Shown: positions 1-9,192 of the stretch, one piece after another
How the letters are laid out: each line of letters opens with the position of its first letter
Numbering within the stretch: the stretch's first letter is position 1
Assembly (NCBI RefSeq): GCF_019426345.1
Contig: NZ_JAHLLW010000003.1
Coordinates: forward strand, 1-64,000
Source of the DNA: Marinomonas lutimaris
Lineage (GTDB): Bacteria; Pseudomonadota; Gammaproteobacteria; Pseudomonadales; Marinomonadaceae
DNA length: 64,000 nucleotides
Direction of reading: 5' to 3'
Translations under genes and position numbers: made by a program
Notes under the pieces: generated by a model
The model's input: the letters and a program-made list of their open reading frames with translations, nothing else
Told to the model about the DNA's origin: nothing
Databases searched by the model: none

Positions 1-138
1 TCATATTTTTGCTCCCACTCTCATCTTTTGCCCTTCAGGGCTCTATGATTATTTTTATGGCTAGAGTTTTAGGGAGTGGTTTATTAACCACTGCCGAATT
101 GTTATTGTTTTCTCGACTTCAGACCTAAACGGCCTGCT
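1..138. other. Window-edge non-coding stretch with a small hairpin
   Basis: No convincing coding sequence was seen here. Positions 75-92 form a perfect 7-bp inverted repeat (AGTGGTT and AACCACT) around a 4-nt loop. It lies just downstream of the acyl-CoA dehydrogenase stop codon. It could help end the minus-strand operon, but no clear U-run follows, so its role is open. Confidence 0.3.
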
Positions 139-1902
139 TCAAAATTCATATTCACTGATACCCAAACCAGCATTTTCAACGACCTTCAAAGCCGCCATCG
201 CAGAAGGCAAACGATAAGCACCATAGAATGCTGTCAAGGCTCTAATATTCTCCATATAAGCCTCGTCGGTGTTATCTTGTGCTTGCTGATAAGCCAGCAC
301 ATTAAATATCTGCCATGTGCAACATAGAATGCCCATAGCCTCCAAGAAAGGCACAGACACAGCCAGTAAACCGTTATGATCGACATTCAGATTCAGCAAG
401 TGTGAATCCAGTAATGACGTCACTTTAGTAACCACCAGCCGCGCTTCTGTCGCCATAGAGGCAAACACATCGTCAGACCCAAAAGGCTGAGCCAACTGAG
501 TTATTTCTGCTAATAACTCAGTTAATGCTTTACCTTGGTCACCACGTATTTTTCTAAACATCAAATCTCGGGCTTGAATGCCCGTTGTGCCTTCATATAT
601 GGTGGTGACACGAGCATCGCGCATAATTTGAGCAACACCGGTTTCTTCTACGAAGCCCATACCGCCAAACACCTGAATCACTTGGCCTGCCATCACATTG
701 GCACGCTCAGTCGCAAAGGCTTTAAAAATCGGCGTAAGCAAAGCGACTCGATCTTTTTTTGATTGATTCGTTCCTTCATGATTGTCTGCCGCTTCGGTCG
801 CATCAATTTGCGCAGCAATCTGATAACCCAAAGCACGTAATGCAAAGGTTTCCGAACGCATTTCTAACAACATACGTTTCACATCGGCATGTTCAACAAT
901 GGCCACTTTTTCGCCTTGACTATTCGTACCTTGAGTTCGCTCTTGGGCATACTCCAATGCACGCTGATAACCAAGTTCGCCCAAAGCAACACCTTGCAAA
1001 CCACAACTTAGACGGGCTTCGTTCATCAAAACAAACATGGCCATTAAGCCTTGATTCAATTCGCCAACTAATTCCCCCACACAATCATCTTGATCGCCGT
1101 AACTAATAGAACAAGTTGGGCTACCATGAAGTCCCATTTTGTGTTCAATTCCAGTACAGCGGACATCGTTAAACTCACCTAATACGCCATCATCAGCAAC
1201 ACGATATTTAGGTACGATAAATAACGAAATACCGCAGCTTCCAGCGGGCGCATCTGGCGTTCTGGCAAGCACTAGATGGGCAATATTGTCGGTAAGATCA
1301 TGATCACCATAGGTAATGAAAATCTTCTGACCTTTGATTTTATAAGTGCTGTCAGCTTGTTGAATCGCCTTAGTATTCAGTGCGCCTAAATCCGATCCTG
1401 CATTAGGCTCAGTTAGCGCCATCGCCACGGTCCATTCGCCGCTAACTATTTTTGGTAAATAACGGCTTTGAATAGATTCGTTGGCAAAATTCAATAAAAT
1501 CTCTGAACCGCCTTGTGCTAAAGCTTGAAACATCACAAAGGCCAAATTCGCTGACAGCCACATTTCGTTTACAGGCTGGGCAATGTATTTTGGCAGACCT
1601 TGACCACCAAACTCCTCAGGCAATGCCAAACCGATCCAGCCAGATTCGGCAAATTGCTGATACGCCTCTTTCCAGCCATCAGCTGTAATCACTTTCCCGT
1701 CTCGAAAGCGACAACCTTGCACATCACCAACTTGGTTCAATGGAGCAAGCACACCAGTAGCAAATTTCGCCGCTTCGTCCATCACCGCATTAGCCAGTTC
1801 AGGATCAAAGCCTTCCAGTGACTCAAGAGCATCAAGACCTTGCTGTTGATAGGCTTGTGCCACTAGCAACTGCATATCTTTGTAAGGAGCTTGATAGTTC
1901 AT
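139..1902 (-). CDS. Acyl-CoA dehydrogenase, long (DmdC-like) form
   Basis: FAD-dependent alpha,beta-dehydrogenation of an acyl-CoA, the first oxidative step of this beta-oxidation-type operon. The sequence shows the FAD/substrate motif TEPNAGSDLG in the middle domain and the catalytic-base region IYEGTTGIQ. The extra C-terminal domain (about the last 110 residues) is typical of the roughly 590-residue acyl-CoA dehydrogenases that include DmdC. The reading frame is open to 1947, but the ATG at 1902 has GGAG six bases upstream and gives 587 residues; the ATG at 1905 is only three bases from it. The gene is last in the operon, 13 bp after the SDR stop. The DmdC-like length does not by itself show a role in DMSP metabolism, since no other dmd gene is here. 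Family is certain; substrate is unknown. Confidence 0.93.
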   Translation of the reverse strand: MNYQAPYKDMQLLVAQAYQQQGLDALESLEGFDPELANAVMDEAAKFATGVLAPLNQVGDVQGCRFRDGKVITADGWKEAYQQFAESGWIGLALPEEFGGQGLPKYIAQPVNEMWLSANLAFVMFQALAQGGSEILLNFANESIQSRYLPKIVSGEWTVAMALTEPNAGSDLGALNTKAIQQADSTYKIKGQKIFITYGDHDLTDNIAHLVLARTPDAPAGSCGISLFIVPKYRVADDGVLGEFNDVRCTGIEHKMGLHGSPTCSISYGDQDDCVGELVGELNQGLMAMFVLMNEARLSCGLQGVALGELGYQRALEYAQERTQGTNSQGEKVAIVEHADVKRMLLEMRSETFALRALGYQIAAQIDATEAADNHEGTNQSKKDRVALLTPIFKAFATERANVMAGQVIQVFGGMGFVEETGVAQIMRDARVTTIYEGTTGIQARDLMFRKIRGDQGKALTELLAEITQLAQPFGSDDVFASMATEARLVVTKVTSLLDSHLLNLNVDHNGLLAVSVPFLEAMGILCCTWQIFNVLAYQQAQDNTDEAYMENIRALTAFYGAYRLPSAMAALKVVENAGLGISEYEF

Positions 1903-1915
1903 CATCAACTCCGAG

Positions 1916-2683
1916 TTACTTCGCAGCCATACGAATCGCACCGTCAAGACGAATCACTTCGCCATTCAGCATGCCATTCTCAATAATATGTTGTGCCAAA
2001 GACGCGTATTCATCAGGCTCACCAAGACGCGGTGGAAATGGCACAGATTCGCCCAAAGATTTTTGCACTTCTTCCGGCAAAACATCCATCATTGGCGTTT
2101 TAAATAATCCCGGAGCTATGGTCATCACTCGAATACCAAAGCGTGCTAATTCACGAGCAATTGGCAAAGTCATGGCGCACACACCACCTTTGGAAGCGGC
2201 ATAACCTGCTTGCCCGATCTGACCATCAAACGCCGCTACAGATGCTGTGTTGATAATCACGCCGCGCTCTAAATTGGCTTCTTGCTCGTTATGCTGCATT
2301 TTGTCAGCAACCAAACGAATCATATTAAAAGTACCAATTAAGTTAACCGATACCGCACGTTGAAATGATGCCAAGCGATGTGGCCCTTCACGACCGACAA
2401 TACGCTCTGCGCCTGGAATACCTGCGCAGTTCACTAAACCACTAATAGGACCAAAGGCTTCAACGGCTTGATCAATCGCACTTTGTACCGAATTCTCATC
2501 AACGATGTCGGTCACGCAACCTTGTACGCGCTCACCTAAAGAGGCTTTCACACGCGCTAAACCTTCTTCATTTACATCCGCTAAAGTGACTTTCGCCCCC
2601 AAGCTATGAAGGCGACGCGCCACTGCTTCACCAATGCCCGAAGCTGAACCTGTCACCACAAAATGTTTGTCTTGAATTTGCAT
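1916..2683 (-). CDS. SDR, 3-hydroxyacyl-CoA dehydrogenase type II-like
   Basis: Likely NAD-dependent oxidation of a 3-hydroxyacyl-CoA to a 3-ketoacyl-CoA. It is a 255-residue classical short-chain dehydrogenase. TGSASGIG near residues 11-18 binds the dinucleotide, NCAG sits in the central fold, and the catalytic Ser/Tyr/Lys are in NTASVAAF and YAASKGG. The stretch after the Tyr motif (IARELARFGIRVMTIAPGLF) is characteristic of the HSD17B10/HADH2 branch, which acts on acyl-CoAs and short steroids. Its place between the hydratase and the acyl-CoA dehydrogenase genes fits that role. The start at 2683 follows an AGGAGT-type ribosome site. Confidence 0.88.
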   Translation of the reverse strand: MQIQDKHFVVTGSASGIGEAVARRLHSLGAKVTLADVNEEGLARVKASLGERVQGCVTDIVDENSVQSAIDQAVEAFGPISGLVNCAGIPGAERIVGREGPHRLASFQRAVSVNLIGTFNMIRLVADKMQHNEQEANLERGVIINTASVAAFDGQIGQAGYAASKGGVCAMTLPIARELARFGIRVMTIAPGLFKTPMMDVLPEEVQKSLGESVPFPPRLGEPDEYASLAQHIIENGMLNGEVIRLDGAIRMAAK

Positions 2684-2865
2684 CTAAATACTCCTGATCT
2701 TGCTGTTATTTTTATGACAAAGGGCAGATTTACTCAGTCTTTTCCTTGTTCTTTGATAAAAAGAACCTTGGTATTTGATTCACGCTGACGCGTTGAGCTT
2801 GCGAAACAGGCGCAAGTGAATTAAATATCAAGATTCATGGTATGCATTACCAAAGGCAAAACTTC
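2684..2865. other. Intra-operon gap with hairpin
   Basis: These 182 bp separate the hydratase and SDR genes and hold no credible gene, although other gaps in the operon are 13-28 bp. A 7-bp inverted repeat (GTTCTTT at 2748-2754, AAAGAAC at 2760-2766) could form a transcript hairpin. It may be a processing or partial-termination site, or an internal promoter region for the last two genes. Confidence 0.35.
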
Positions 2866-3624
2866 TTAGCTTTTTTTACGATTCAAAAACGCATCAATAC
2901 GCGCTTTTACTTCATCGCTGGTTTGCGTAATGCCACAAATCAATGATTCAGTGTACAGACCATCTTGTGCCGACATATTGCTAATACGGCTTAGACCTGT
3001 GGTCATGGCCCAGTTGGAGTATTTCGAGTTTTTGCCGATGCCTTCTGCGATTTCAAAGGCTTTTGCCAAGGCTTCACCATTGCCAACAACATAATGTGCC
3101 AAGCCAATACGCAAACCTTCTTCGGCTCTTACATCACGTCCCGTCAGCATCATTTCTGTCATGCGGCTGGCACCAATCACATTGGATACATTTACCGATG
3201 CGCCACCGCCAACAAAGATGCCATGTTTACCCTCAGGCAGACGGTAAAAGGTATTTTCTTCACTGACACGAACATGGGCACAAATCGCCAATTCCAAACC
3301 GCCGCCAATCACCGCGCCATGCATAGCAGCTACGACAGGAATGCCTGAATCACTAATATGACCAAACACGCGGTGCCACATATTAGAGTGCTTCACCACT
3401 TCAAATGGCTCACGGGCTTTGTGCTCTTGCAAATCCAGACCAGAGCAAAATTCCGGGCCGCTACCTGAAAACACAATGACATTCACGTCATCGGTTAAAT
3501 TCAAAAACACGTGTTCAATCTCAAGACATAAGCTGTCATTGATGGCATTTTTCTTTTCTGGGCGATTAAGCTGCAAATGCGCCACGCCATTTTCTACGGA
3601 GTAATTAATAAATTGATATGTCAT
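2866..3624 (-). CDS. Enoyl-CoA hydratase/isomerase (crotonase family)
   Basis: Hydration of an enoyl-CoA to a 3-hydroxyacyl-CoA. This is a 252-residue crotonase fold with the oxyanion-hole segment GAVIGGGLELA and the LPEG segment. Both acidic residues used by true hydratases (Glu in GGGLE and Glu in PEG) appear to be kept. The glycine-rich IFVGGGASV stretch replaces the usual PGAGG motif and suggests a specialised subgroup rather than housekeeping FadB-like hydratase. The start is 24 bp after the thiolase stop, so they are probably co-transcribed. The substrate chain cannot be read from the sequence. Confidence 0.9.
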   Translation of the reverse strand: MTYQFINYSVENGVAHLQLNRPEKKNAINDSLCLEIEHVFLNLTDDVNVIVFSGSGPEFCSGLDLQEHKAREPFEVVKHSNMWHRVFGHISDSGIPVVAAMHGAVIGGGLELAICAHVRVSEENTFYRLPEGKHGIFVGGGASVNVSNVIGASRMTEMMLTGRDVRAEEGLRIGLAHYVVGNGEALAKAFEIAEGIGKNSKYSNWAMTTGLSRISNMSAQDGLYTESLICGITQTSDEVKARIDAFLNRKKS

Positions 3625-3648
3625 CTTGGATTACCTTTAATCTTATAA

Positions 3649-4851
3649 TTAGCGGTCTGAAACTTTGATTACTACGGCCATGCCGGTATCACCCGCTGCA
3701 CAACCAGTGAACAAACCATAACCGCCGCCATTGATAACCAACTCTTCAATAAGCTCAATAATGGCACGCATACCCGTTGGCCCTTGAGGATGACCCCAAA
3801 TTAACGAGCAGCCGTAATTGTTCATGGTCATCACATCAATGTTCATAGCTTTTGCAAAAGCCACATCATTAACCGCAAATGGATTGTGTGTTTTAATCGC
3901 TTTCACTTGTTTAATATCGACCCCCGCTACAGCTAGAGCACGTTTCGCCGCTTCTATTGGTGCCGCTGGCATGTAAGCAAGATCATCTCGGGCTTGGCCA
4001 AAACCAAGCACTTCGATCTTAATTTCTGGGCGAGAAGTTAAAGACGCCACCTCTTCTGAACGACAAAGAATCGCAGAGGCATTACCATCAGCAGGATGCG
4101 TTTGGTTACCAAAGGTGATCACACCACCTTCTTGAATCGGTTTCAGCTTTTGCAAGCCCTCCAGCGTCGTTGGGAAAACCCCTTCATCGCCAGTAATTAC
4201 CGTGTCTTCTTTTTTGAAGTTAGCCGTTGGCACAGACAAAGGCAGCGTCATATAACGCTTTTGAAAAGCTTGATCATCTTTCAAAGCATATTGATATTGT
4301 TCATAACGACGGTAAGTGACTAAATCCAATTCTTCACGAGTGATGTCAAAACGCTTAGCAACGTTTTCACCCGTTTGCATCATCGAATGGCCGCCAACAC
4401 AATCGTTCATCATGTTATAAGTTACTTGGTCTTCCGATGCACCGGCTGGACCTTTCGCATTTGGATAATAAATATGCGGGCCATTTGAACAGCGATCTGC
4501 CGTCATCAAGAGAGAGATATTCGCCATGCCACAGACGATTTCCGACGCAGCAGCAAACAAACCACGAGCACTGGTCGCACAAACTTGGTTAACCGCATGA
4601 CCTGCTGTGTTTACCGCACCAATATCATACAAAGGCCAAGGTGCGCCGTTAAAAGATTGATACTGATTAACCGTCATGCCCAATACGCCTGAATCGAATA
4701 CCTTTGGATCGATATTACGTTTCGCCAATTCGGACTTTGCAACATGAGCTGCAAATTTCATTGAATGCAAATGCTGCAAAGAGCCCTGCCATTTGGTAAA
4801 CGGCGTACTCCAGTAAGCGCCGTAGGGAATTTCTACATTCTTGATAGACAT
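3649..4851 (-). CDS. Thiolase family acyl-CoA acetyltransferase
   Basis: Thiolytic cleavage of a 3-ketoacyl-CoA, closing the beta-oxidation cycle. The nucleophilic Cys sits in NQVCATSARG near residue 88, and the C-terminal region has GHPQGPTG and CAAGDTGMAVV. The usual NEAFA segment reads HNPFAVND, and the second Cys motif is CAAGDTG instead of CxGGG. This places it in a divergent branch (SCP2-thiolase-like) often paired with SDR and crotonase genes in aromatic or steroid side-chain clusters. The frame is open to 5031, but the ATG at 4851 has GAGGAA at good spacing and lies just after the CoA-transferase stop, giving 400 residues. Confidence 0.88.
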   Translation of the reverse strand: MSIKNVEIPYGAYWSTPFTKWQGSLQHLHSMKFAAHVAKSELAKRNIDPKVFDSGVLGMTVNQYQSFNGAPWPLYDIGAVNTAGHAVNQVCATSARGLFAAASEIVCGMANISLLMTADRCSNGPHIYYPNAKGPAGASEDQVTYNMMNDCVGGHSMMQTGENVAKRFDITREELDLVTYRRYEQYQYALKDDQAFQKRYMTLPLSVPTANFKKEDTVITGDEGVFPTTLEGLQKLKPIQEGGVITFGNQTHPADGNASAILCRSEEVASLTSRPEIKIEVLGFGQARDDLAYMPAAPIEAAKRALAVAGVDIKQVKAIKTHNPFAVNDVAFAKAMNIDVMTMNNYGCSLIWGHPQGPTGMRAIIELIEELVINGGGYGLFTGCAAGDTGMAVVIKVSDR

Positions 4852-4879
4852 AAGGTTTCCTCGCTTATTCTTGTTATTT

Positions 4880-6448
4880 TTACTCTTGGTTAGCCGCTGC
4901 CATGATGTCGCCCAAACCACCCCACTGCTCAGCAAAGATGGCTGCTGGCATGGTTTTAAGGTCATCAGCAATAATTGGGCGGAAAGCCATTGCACTGAGT
5001 ACGTCTTTTTCCAAATCCAATCCGGGCGCAATTTCCGTTAACACCATGCCTTCTTGACGTAGCTCCAACACACAACGCTCAGTAACAAACACGACTGGCT
5101 GATGATTTCCTCTCGCAACAGCACCACTAAAGGTAATGTGGTCAACGGCTTCGACAAATTTCTGCACCTTACCTTCTTCCAACACTTTCATTTGGCCGTT
5201 TTCAAAACCAAGCTTCGCGCCGTTCACCAAGGTACCGCAGAACACCACTTTCTTGGCACTCTGGGAAATATTGATAAAGCCACCTGGCCCAACTACTTTT
5301 GGACCAAATTTACTGACGTTTAAATTGCCATTTTTATCCGCTTGAGCCAGTCCTAAGAAAGCAATATCCAAACCGCCGCCGTCATAAAAATCGAACTGAG
5401 CTTCATGCTCAATAATCGCATCCGCATTCCACGCAGCCCCAAAATCCCCACCAGACGCGGGAATACCGCCGTAAGTGCCGAGCTCGGTTGTTAAAGTAAA
5501 CAAATGGGAGACTTTTTCTTCTGCGGCAATTGCGGCGACACCGTCTGGCATACCGATGCCAAGGTTCACCATGACGTTAGCTTTCAGCTCCATAGCTGCA
5601 CGACGGGCAATGACTTTGCGGTCGCTGAATGCCATAGGAGGTAAAGCATTTAGTGGCACACGAGAATTACCCGCTAAGCCTGGATTGTAAGTCGTTGTGA
5701 TGGTTTGTTTGTGATCTTCGGCAGGCGCGACTGTGATGTAGTCCACCAATACGCCAGGCACTTTAACTTCTTTGGGATGGATAGAGTGACGCTCAGCAAT
5801 GTATTTCACTTGTGCAATCACAATGCCGCCGCTATTTTTAGCCGCTTGCGCCATTGGCAAAATTTCCGCTAGCATGGCTTCTTCTTCTACCGATAAGTTG
5901 CCATTTTCATCAGCCGTAGTGGCACGGATAACCACGACATCTAATGGGAATTTTTTATAAAGTAGCCACTCTTCGTCTTCAATTTCGATGCGTTTAACCA
6001 GATCTTCTGTGGTTAAAGACGTTACTTTACCGCCACTAATCAAAGGATCAACATAAGTTCCCATACCAATTTTGGTAATCACACCCGGTTTATTTCCTGC
6101 AATCTGACGCCACATGGTAGTCAATACACCTTGAGGAAGCAGATAAGCTTCAATGGCATTATCTGTAATCATTTGTGCCATTTTTGGTGCTTGCCCTGTG
6201 TGACCAGAGATCAAGCGTTTCACCAAATTAGGATGCGCCATATGGGACATACCAGCGTCTTTACCATCACCACAACCACAGTCATGGATAAGAGTTAATT
6301 GCTGCGGATGATCTGTTTCTTTAAAACGCTGTTCAACCGCTTTTGCAACAGCCTCAGCAAAATAAGACATACCGACAGTGGACCAAGCCACATTGGCACC
6401 ATCAGGAATCAAATCAGCGGCTTGCGCTAGGGAAATAACCTTGCTCAT
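4880..6448 (-). CDS. Class I acyl-CoA:carboxylate CoA-transferase (fused subunits, YdiF/propionate CoA-transferase type)
   Basis: Moves CoA from an acyl-CoA to a free carboxylate, so it can activate the imported acid without ATP. The 522 residues contain both halves: an N-terminal alpha-like domain and a C-terminal beta-like domain beginning near NLGIGMPDGVA. The active-site Glu is expected in TTELGTYGGIP, which corresponds to the EPG/ENG motif of the family. It is the first gene of the minus-strand operon and starts after GAGGG in the divergent control region shared with dctP. No CoA ligase is present in this unit, which supports activation by this enzyme. Confidence 0.9.
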   Translation of the reverse strand: MSKVISLAQAADLIPDGANVAWSTVGMSYFAEAVAKAVEQRFKETDHPQQLTLIHDCGCGDGKDAGMSHMAHPNLVKRLISGHTGQAPKMAQMITDNAIEAYLLPQGVLTTMWRQIAGNKPGVITKIGMGTYVDPLISGGKVTSLTTEDLVKRIEIEDEEWLLYKKFPLDVVVIRATTADENGNLSVEEEAMLAEILPMAQAAKNSGGIVIAQVKYIAERHSIHPKEVKVPGVLVDYITVAPAEDHKQTITTTYNPGLAGNSRVPLNALPPMAFSDRKVIARRAAMELKANVMVNLGIGMPDGVAAIAAEEKVSHLFTLTTELGTYGGIPASGGDFGAAWNADAIIEHEAQFDFYDGGGLDIAFLGLAQADKNGNLNVSKFGPKVVGPGGFINISQSAKKVVFCGTLVNGAKLGFENGQMKVLEEGKVQKFVEAVDHITFSGAVARGNHQPVVFVTERCVLELRQEGMVLTEIAPGLDLEKDVLSAMAFRPIIADDLKTMPAAIFAEQWGGLGDIMAAANQE

Positions 6449-6771
6449 TTTGTACCCTCACATCGCTTTTATAGTTGTTTAGTTGGGTGGGATTCATTAT
6501 GTTGTACATTACAACTATTTTTTTTACAAACATTTTTTATCGGCATTACTTTTTTTGAATACCATGAGTAAAAATCCAATGGGCAAAATGTTGAAAGAAT
6601 CAACAATGTATGTGAAAAACAAACTATGATTTGGGTCGTGACAAAACGATGGCAGTCATAGAAACCTTGACTCGACATGGCAGAAAAGGCTCTTAGTAAC
6701 TTTATGCCTCTTTATAAATAAAAAAGCACTTTTAGAGATCTTCTAATAAAAATAAAATAAAGGTGAATAAA
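6449..6771. promoter_or_regulatory. Divergent control region, acyl-CoA operon / TRAP operon
   Basis: These 323 bp carry no credible gene and must hold the promoters for the minus-strand catabolic operon and the plus-strand TRAP genes. Roughly 6548-6620, and again the last 25 bp before the ATG, are recognisably repeated upstream of the second dctP gene (about 7915-7985 and 8103-8127). This indicates duplication of gene plus promoter. A 21-bp inverted repeat is described separately. Confidence 0.7.
6587..6607. promoter_or_regulatory. Candidate MarR operator, copy 1
   Basis: Inverted repeat with arms AATGTTGA (6587-6594) and TCAACAAT (6600-6607) and a 5-bp spacer; 7 of 8 positions pair. The same 8-5-8 arrangement occurs at 7953-7973 before the second dctP gene. 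MarR proteins bind palindromes of this length, and a marR gene closes the TRAP operon. The regulatory link is inference. Confidence 0.5.
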
Positions 6772-7806
6772 ATGAAAAAAATCCAACTAACAGGCTTAGC
6801 GATAATTGCTAGCTCAATGTTATCTATCACTTCTTTAGCGGCAGAGCCTGAGTTTAATCTCAAGCTACACCACATGCTTCCACCTGCCTCAAATGCTCAT
6901 AGCAATTTTCTAGAGCCGTGGGCAAAAAAAGTAGAAAAAGAATCCAATGGCCGTATTCATATTGATATTTATCCGGCTATGCAATTAGGCGGTAAACCCG
7001 CGCAGCTTTTTGACCAAACGCGCAAAGGTATTGTCGATATCTCTTGGACTGTTGCTGGTTACACTCCTGGTCGTTTTCCTAAAATGACGTCTTTTGAATT
7101 ACCATTTATTCCGAATACTGCAAAAATCACCAGTATGGCGTTACAAGAATACGCTGAAACAGAAATGCAAGATGAACTAAAAGATGTTCATTTATTGGCG
7201 GTTCATACCCATACTCCCGGCTCTCTTCACTCTCGCGACAAAAGAATTAAAACACTTGAAGACTTACAGGGGTTAAAAGTTCGCGCGCCAAATAAAGCAA
7301 TGTCAGAAGCCTTCAATTTAGTGGGTGCTAATACCGTATTTTTACCAGTAACAGAAATGCCAAGCTCACTGTCCAAAGGTGTTATAGACGTCGCAGTCTT
7401 ACCATATGAAGTTGTTCTACCAATGAAAATCCATGAACTTGTTGGCCACCATACTGAGTTCAAAGGCACCGGCTTATATACAAATACCTTTATTTTTTCG
7501 ATGAATAAAAAAGTATATGAAAGCATGCCCGCTGACTTACAAAAGGTCATCGACAATAACTCAGGTATTACATTAGCTGGCCACATTGGTGAGCTTTTCG
7601 ATAGCTACGAATTATTTGCTCGTAAATTTGCAGTAGATCGTGGCAATACCTTTGATTACATTGAAGGTGCAGAACATCAGCGCTGGGAAAAGTCCATGGC
7701 TCCAATCGCGGATAAGTGGGTTAAAGACATGAATAAAGATGGCTACGATGGCCAACGTCTATTAGATAAAACCAAAGCATTAATCGAAAAGTATAAAGAT
7801 CTTTAA
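6772..7806 (+). CDS. TRAP transporter solute-binding protein, DctP family (copy 1)
   Basis: Periplasmic binding protein that delivers an organic acid to the DctQM membrane unit. It is 344 residues long, with a Sec signal peptide ending near SLAA-EPEF. The family Arg that binds the ligand carboxylate is kept in LKVRAPNK. The frame is open from a GTG at 6763, but the ATG at 6772 after AAAGGTG matches the start of the paralogue exactly. It is close in sequence to the next gene throughout, so this is a tandem duplication. Context suggests that the ligand is the acid broken down by the divergent operon. Confidence 0.92.
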   Translation: MKKIQLTGLAIIASSMLSITSLAAEPEFNLKLHHMLPPASNAHSNFLEPWAKKVEKESNGRIHIDIYPAMQLGGKPAQLFDQTRKGIVDISWTVAGYTPGRFPKMTSFELPFIPNTAKITSMALQEYAETEMQDELKDVHLLAVHTHTPGSLHSRDKRIKTLEDLQGLKVRAPNKAMSEAFNLVGANTVFLPVTEMPSSLSKGVIDVAVLPYEVVLPMKIHELVGHHTEFKGTGLYTNTFIFSMNKKVYESMPADLQKVIDNNSGITLAGHIGELFDSYELFARKFAVDRGNTFDYIEGAEHQRWEKSMAPIADKWVKDMNKDGYDGQRLLDKTKALIEKYKDL

Positions 7807-8127
7807 AGTGCAATGTACTTTCGTTAGGTATTTAAATTGCGCTCATGCTTAGTAGAACAAAAAGCACACTTTAAAATTCGTAACTATTTTAGTTTACAGT
7901 ATTTTTTCGTATGACTTTTTTGAATACCTTGGTTAAAAATTCTATAAACTCGATTGTTGAAAAGCACAACAATTTATGTCACAAAGGAGATAGTTCTTAG
8001 TGGCCGTCAGGAGTGAATACCAAAGAGATTCTGTGTGTAGCGATGATGGACGTATCGGACTCACTCTCTAAAATAAAGTCATTTAATAAAATAAAAACAC
8101 TACATAAAAAAAATAAAGGTGATAAAA
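7807..8127 (+). promoter_or_regulatory. Duplicated dctP leader
   Basis: These 321 bp between the two dctP genes contain no credible protein. They repeat parts of the leader of the first dctP gene, including TTTTTTGAATACC followed by an AT-rich stretch, the 21-bp inverted repeat, and the ribosome-binding segment AATAAAGGTG. The second copy therefore probably has its own regulated promoter. Confidence 0.6.
7953..7973. promoter_or_regulatory. Candidate MarR operator, copy 2
   Basis: Arms ATTGTTGA (7953-7960) and ACAACAAT (7966-7973) flank a 5-bp spacer, with 7 of 8 positions pairing. The arm sequence and spacing match the site at 6587-6607, although the spacer bases differ. Conservation of the arms after duplication supports function. 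Confidence 0.5.
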
Positions 8128-9165
8128 ATGAAAAAGTTCAAACTACAAAGCTTGGCGTTACTCGCTGGCTCGATTCTATCCATCAATGCCATCGCTGCAG
8201 AACCTGAATACACCTTCAAGCTCCATCACATGCTTCCACCTGTGTCTAATGCACACACTAATTTTCTACAGCCTTGGGCTGAGAAAGTAGAAGCCGAATC
8301 CAATGGCCGTATTAAAATTGATATTTATCCTGCGATGCAACTAGGTGGTAAGCCACCACAACTTTTCGATCAAACTCGTAAAGGTGTGGTTGATATTACT
8401 TGGACGGTCGGCGGCTATACTCCGGGGCGCTTTCCAAAAGCCACGGTGTTTGAATTACCTTTTATGCCCCTAAGCGCTCGTATCACAAGTATGGCATTAC
8501 AAGAATATGCTGAAAAAGAAATGCAAGATGAACTAAAAGACGTTCACCTACTTGCTATGCATACGCATTTTCCTGGCTCACTTCATTCCCGAGATAAAGA
8601 CATTAAATCACTTGAAGATGTTAACGGCCTCAAAGTTCGTGCGCCGAACAAAATGATGGCTGACGCATTCGGTTTACTCGGTGCTAATACTATCTTTATG
8701 CCGGTACCCAGTATGCCAAGCGCCCTATCCAAAGGTGTTATTGACGTAGCGGCACTACCTTTCGAAGTGGTCAAACCATTAAAAATTGACGAATTAGCGC
8801 CGCATCATACTGAGTTCAAAGGGGATCGTGGTCTTTACACTCAATTCTTCATTTTCGCGATGAACAAAGATGCTTACGCAAAACTTCCAGCGGATCTCAA
8901 AAAAGTAATCGATAACAACTCTGGTGTTCCACTAGCAGGCTTTATCGGGGATGCCTTCGATGCTTATGAAGTGGGCGCTCGCGGTGATGCTATAAAACGC
9001 GGCAATACTTTCAGTTCTATTGAAGGCGCTGAATTCGATCGCTGGAAAGCTAAGCTTGCGCCTGTCACTGAGCAATGGCTAAAAGAAATGAATGATGATG
9101 GTTATGACGGACAACGTCTACTAGATGAAGCCAAAGACCTTATCAAGAAATACGAAAAATTTTAA
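8128..9165 (+). CDS. TRAP transporter solute-binding protein, DctP family (copy 2)
   Basis: Second periplasmic binding protein for the same membrane unit, 345 residues with a signal peptide cut near AIAA-EPEY. It shares most of its length with copy 1, including the HHMLPP opening, the AMQLGGKP segment and the LKVRAPNK ligand-Arg motif. Several substitutions fall in the pocket region (for example LPFEVV for LPYEVV), so the two may differ in ligand preference. The ATG at 8128 follows AAAGGTG. It is 27 bp ahead of dctQ and is probably transcribed with it. Confidence 0.92.
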   Translation: MKKFKLQSLALLAGSILSINAIAAEPEYTFKLHHMLPPVSNAHTNFLQPWAEKVEAESNGRIKIDIYPAMQLGGKPPQLFDQTRKGVVDITWTVGGYTPGRFPKATVFELPFMPLSARITSMALQEYAEKEMQDELKDVHLLAMHTHFPGSLHSRDKDIKSLEDVNGLKVRAPNKMMADAFGLLGANTIFMPVPSMPSALSKGVIDVAALPFEVVKPLKIDELAPHHTEFKGDRGLYTQFFIFAMNKDAYAKLPADLKKVIDNNSGVPLAGFIGDAFDAYEVGARGDAIKRGNTFSSIEGAEFDRWKAKLAPVTEQWLKEMNDDGYDGQRLLDEAKDLIKKYEKF

Positions 9166-9192
9166 GCCATACCGCACGTAGGATGATTTAAC

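Noticed and set aside
139..3624. Assignment to DMSP demethylation (dmdC/dmdD-like genes)
   Set aside because: The long acyl-CoA dehydrogenase and crotonase alone are not specific; no dmdA or dmdB is present, and an SDR and thiolase point to ordinary chain shortening.
6469..6678. A 69-residue minus-strand reading frame in the divergent control region
   Set aside because: It covers the repeated promoter region and the candidate operator and shows no protein-like motif.
8013..8207. A 64-residue reading frame between the dctP genes
   Set aside because: It overlaps the start of the second dctP gene in another frame and lies in duplicated leader DNA; it has no ribosome site or family match.
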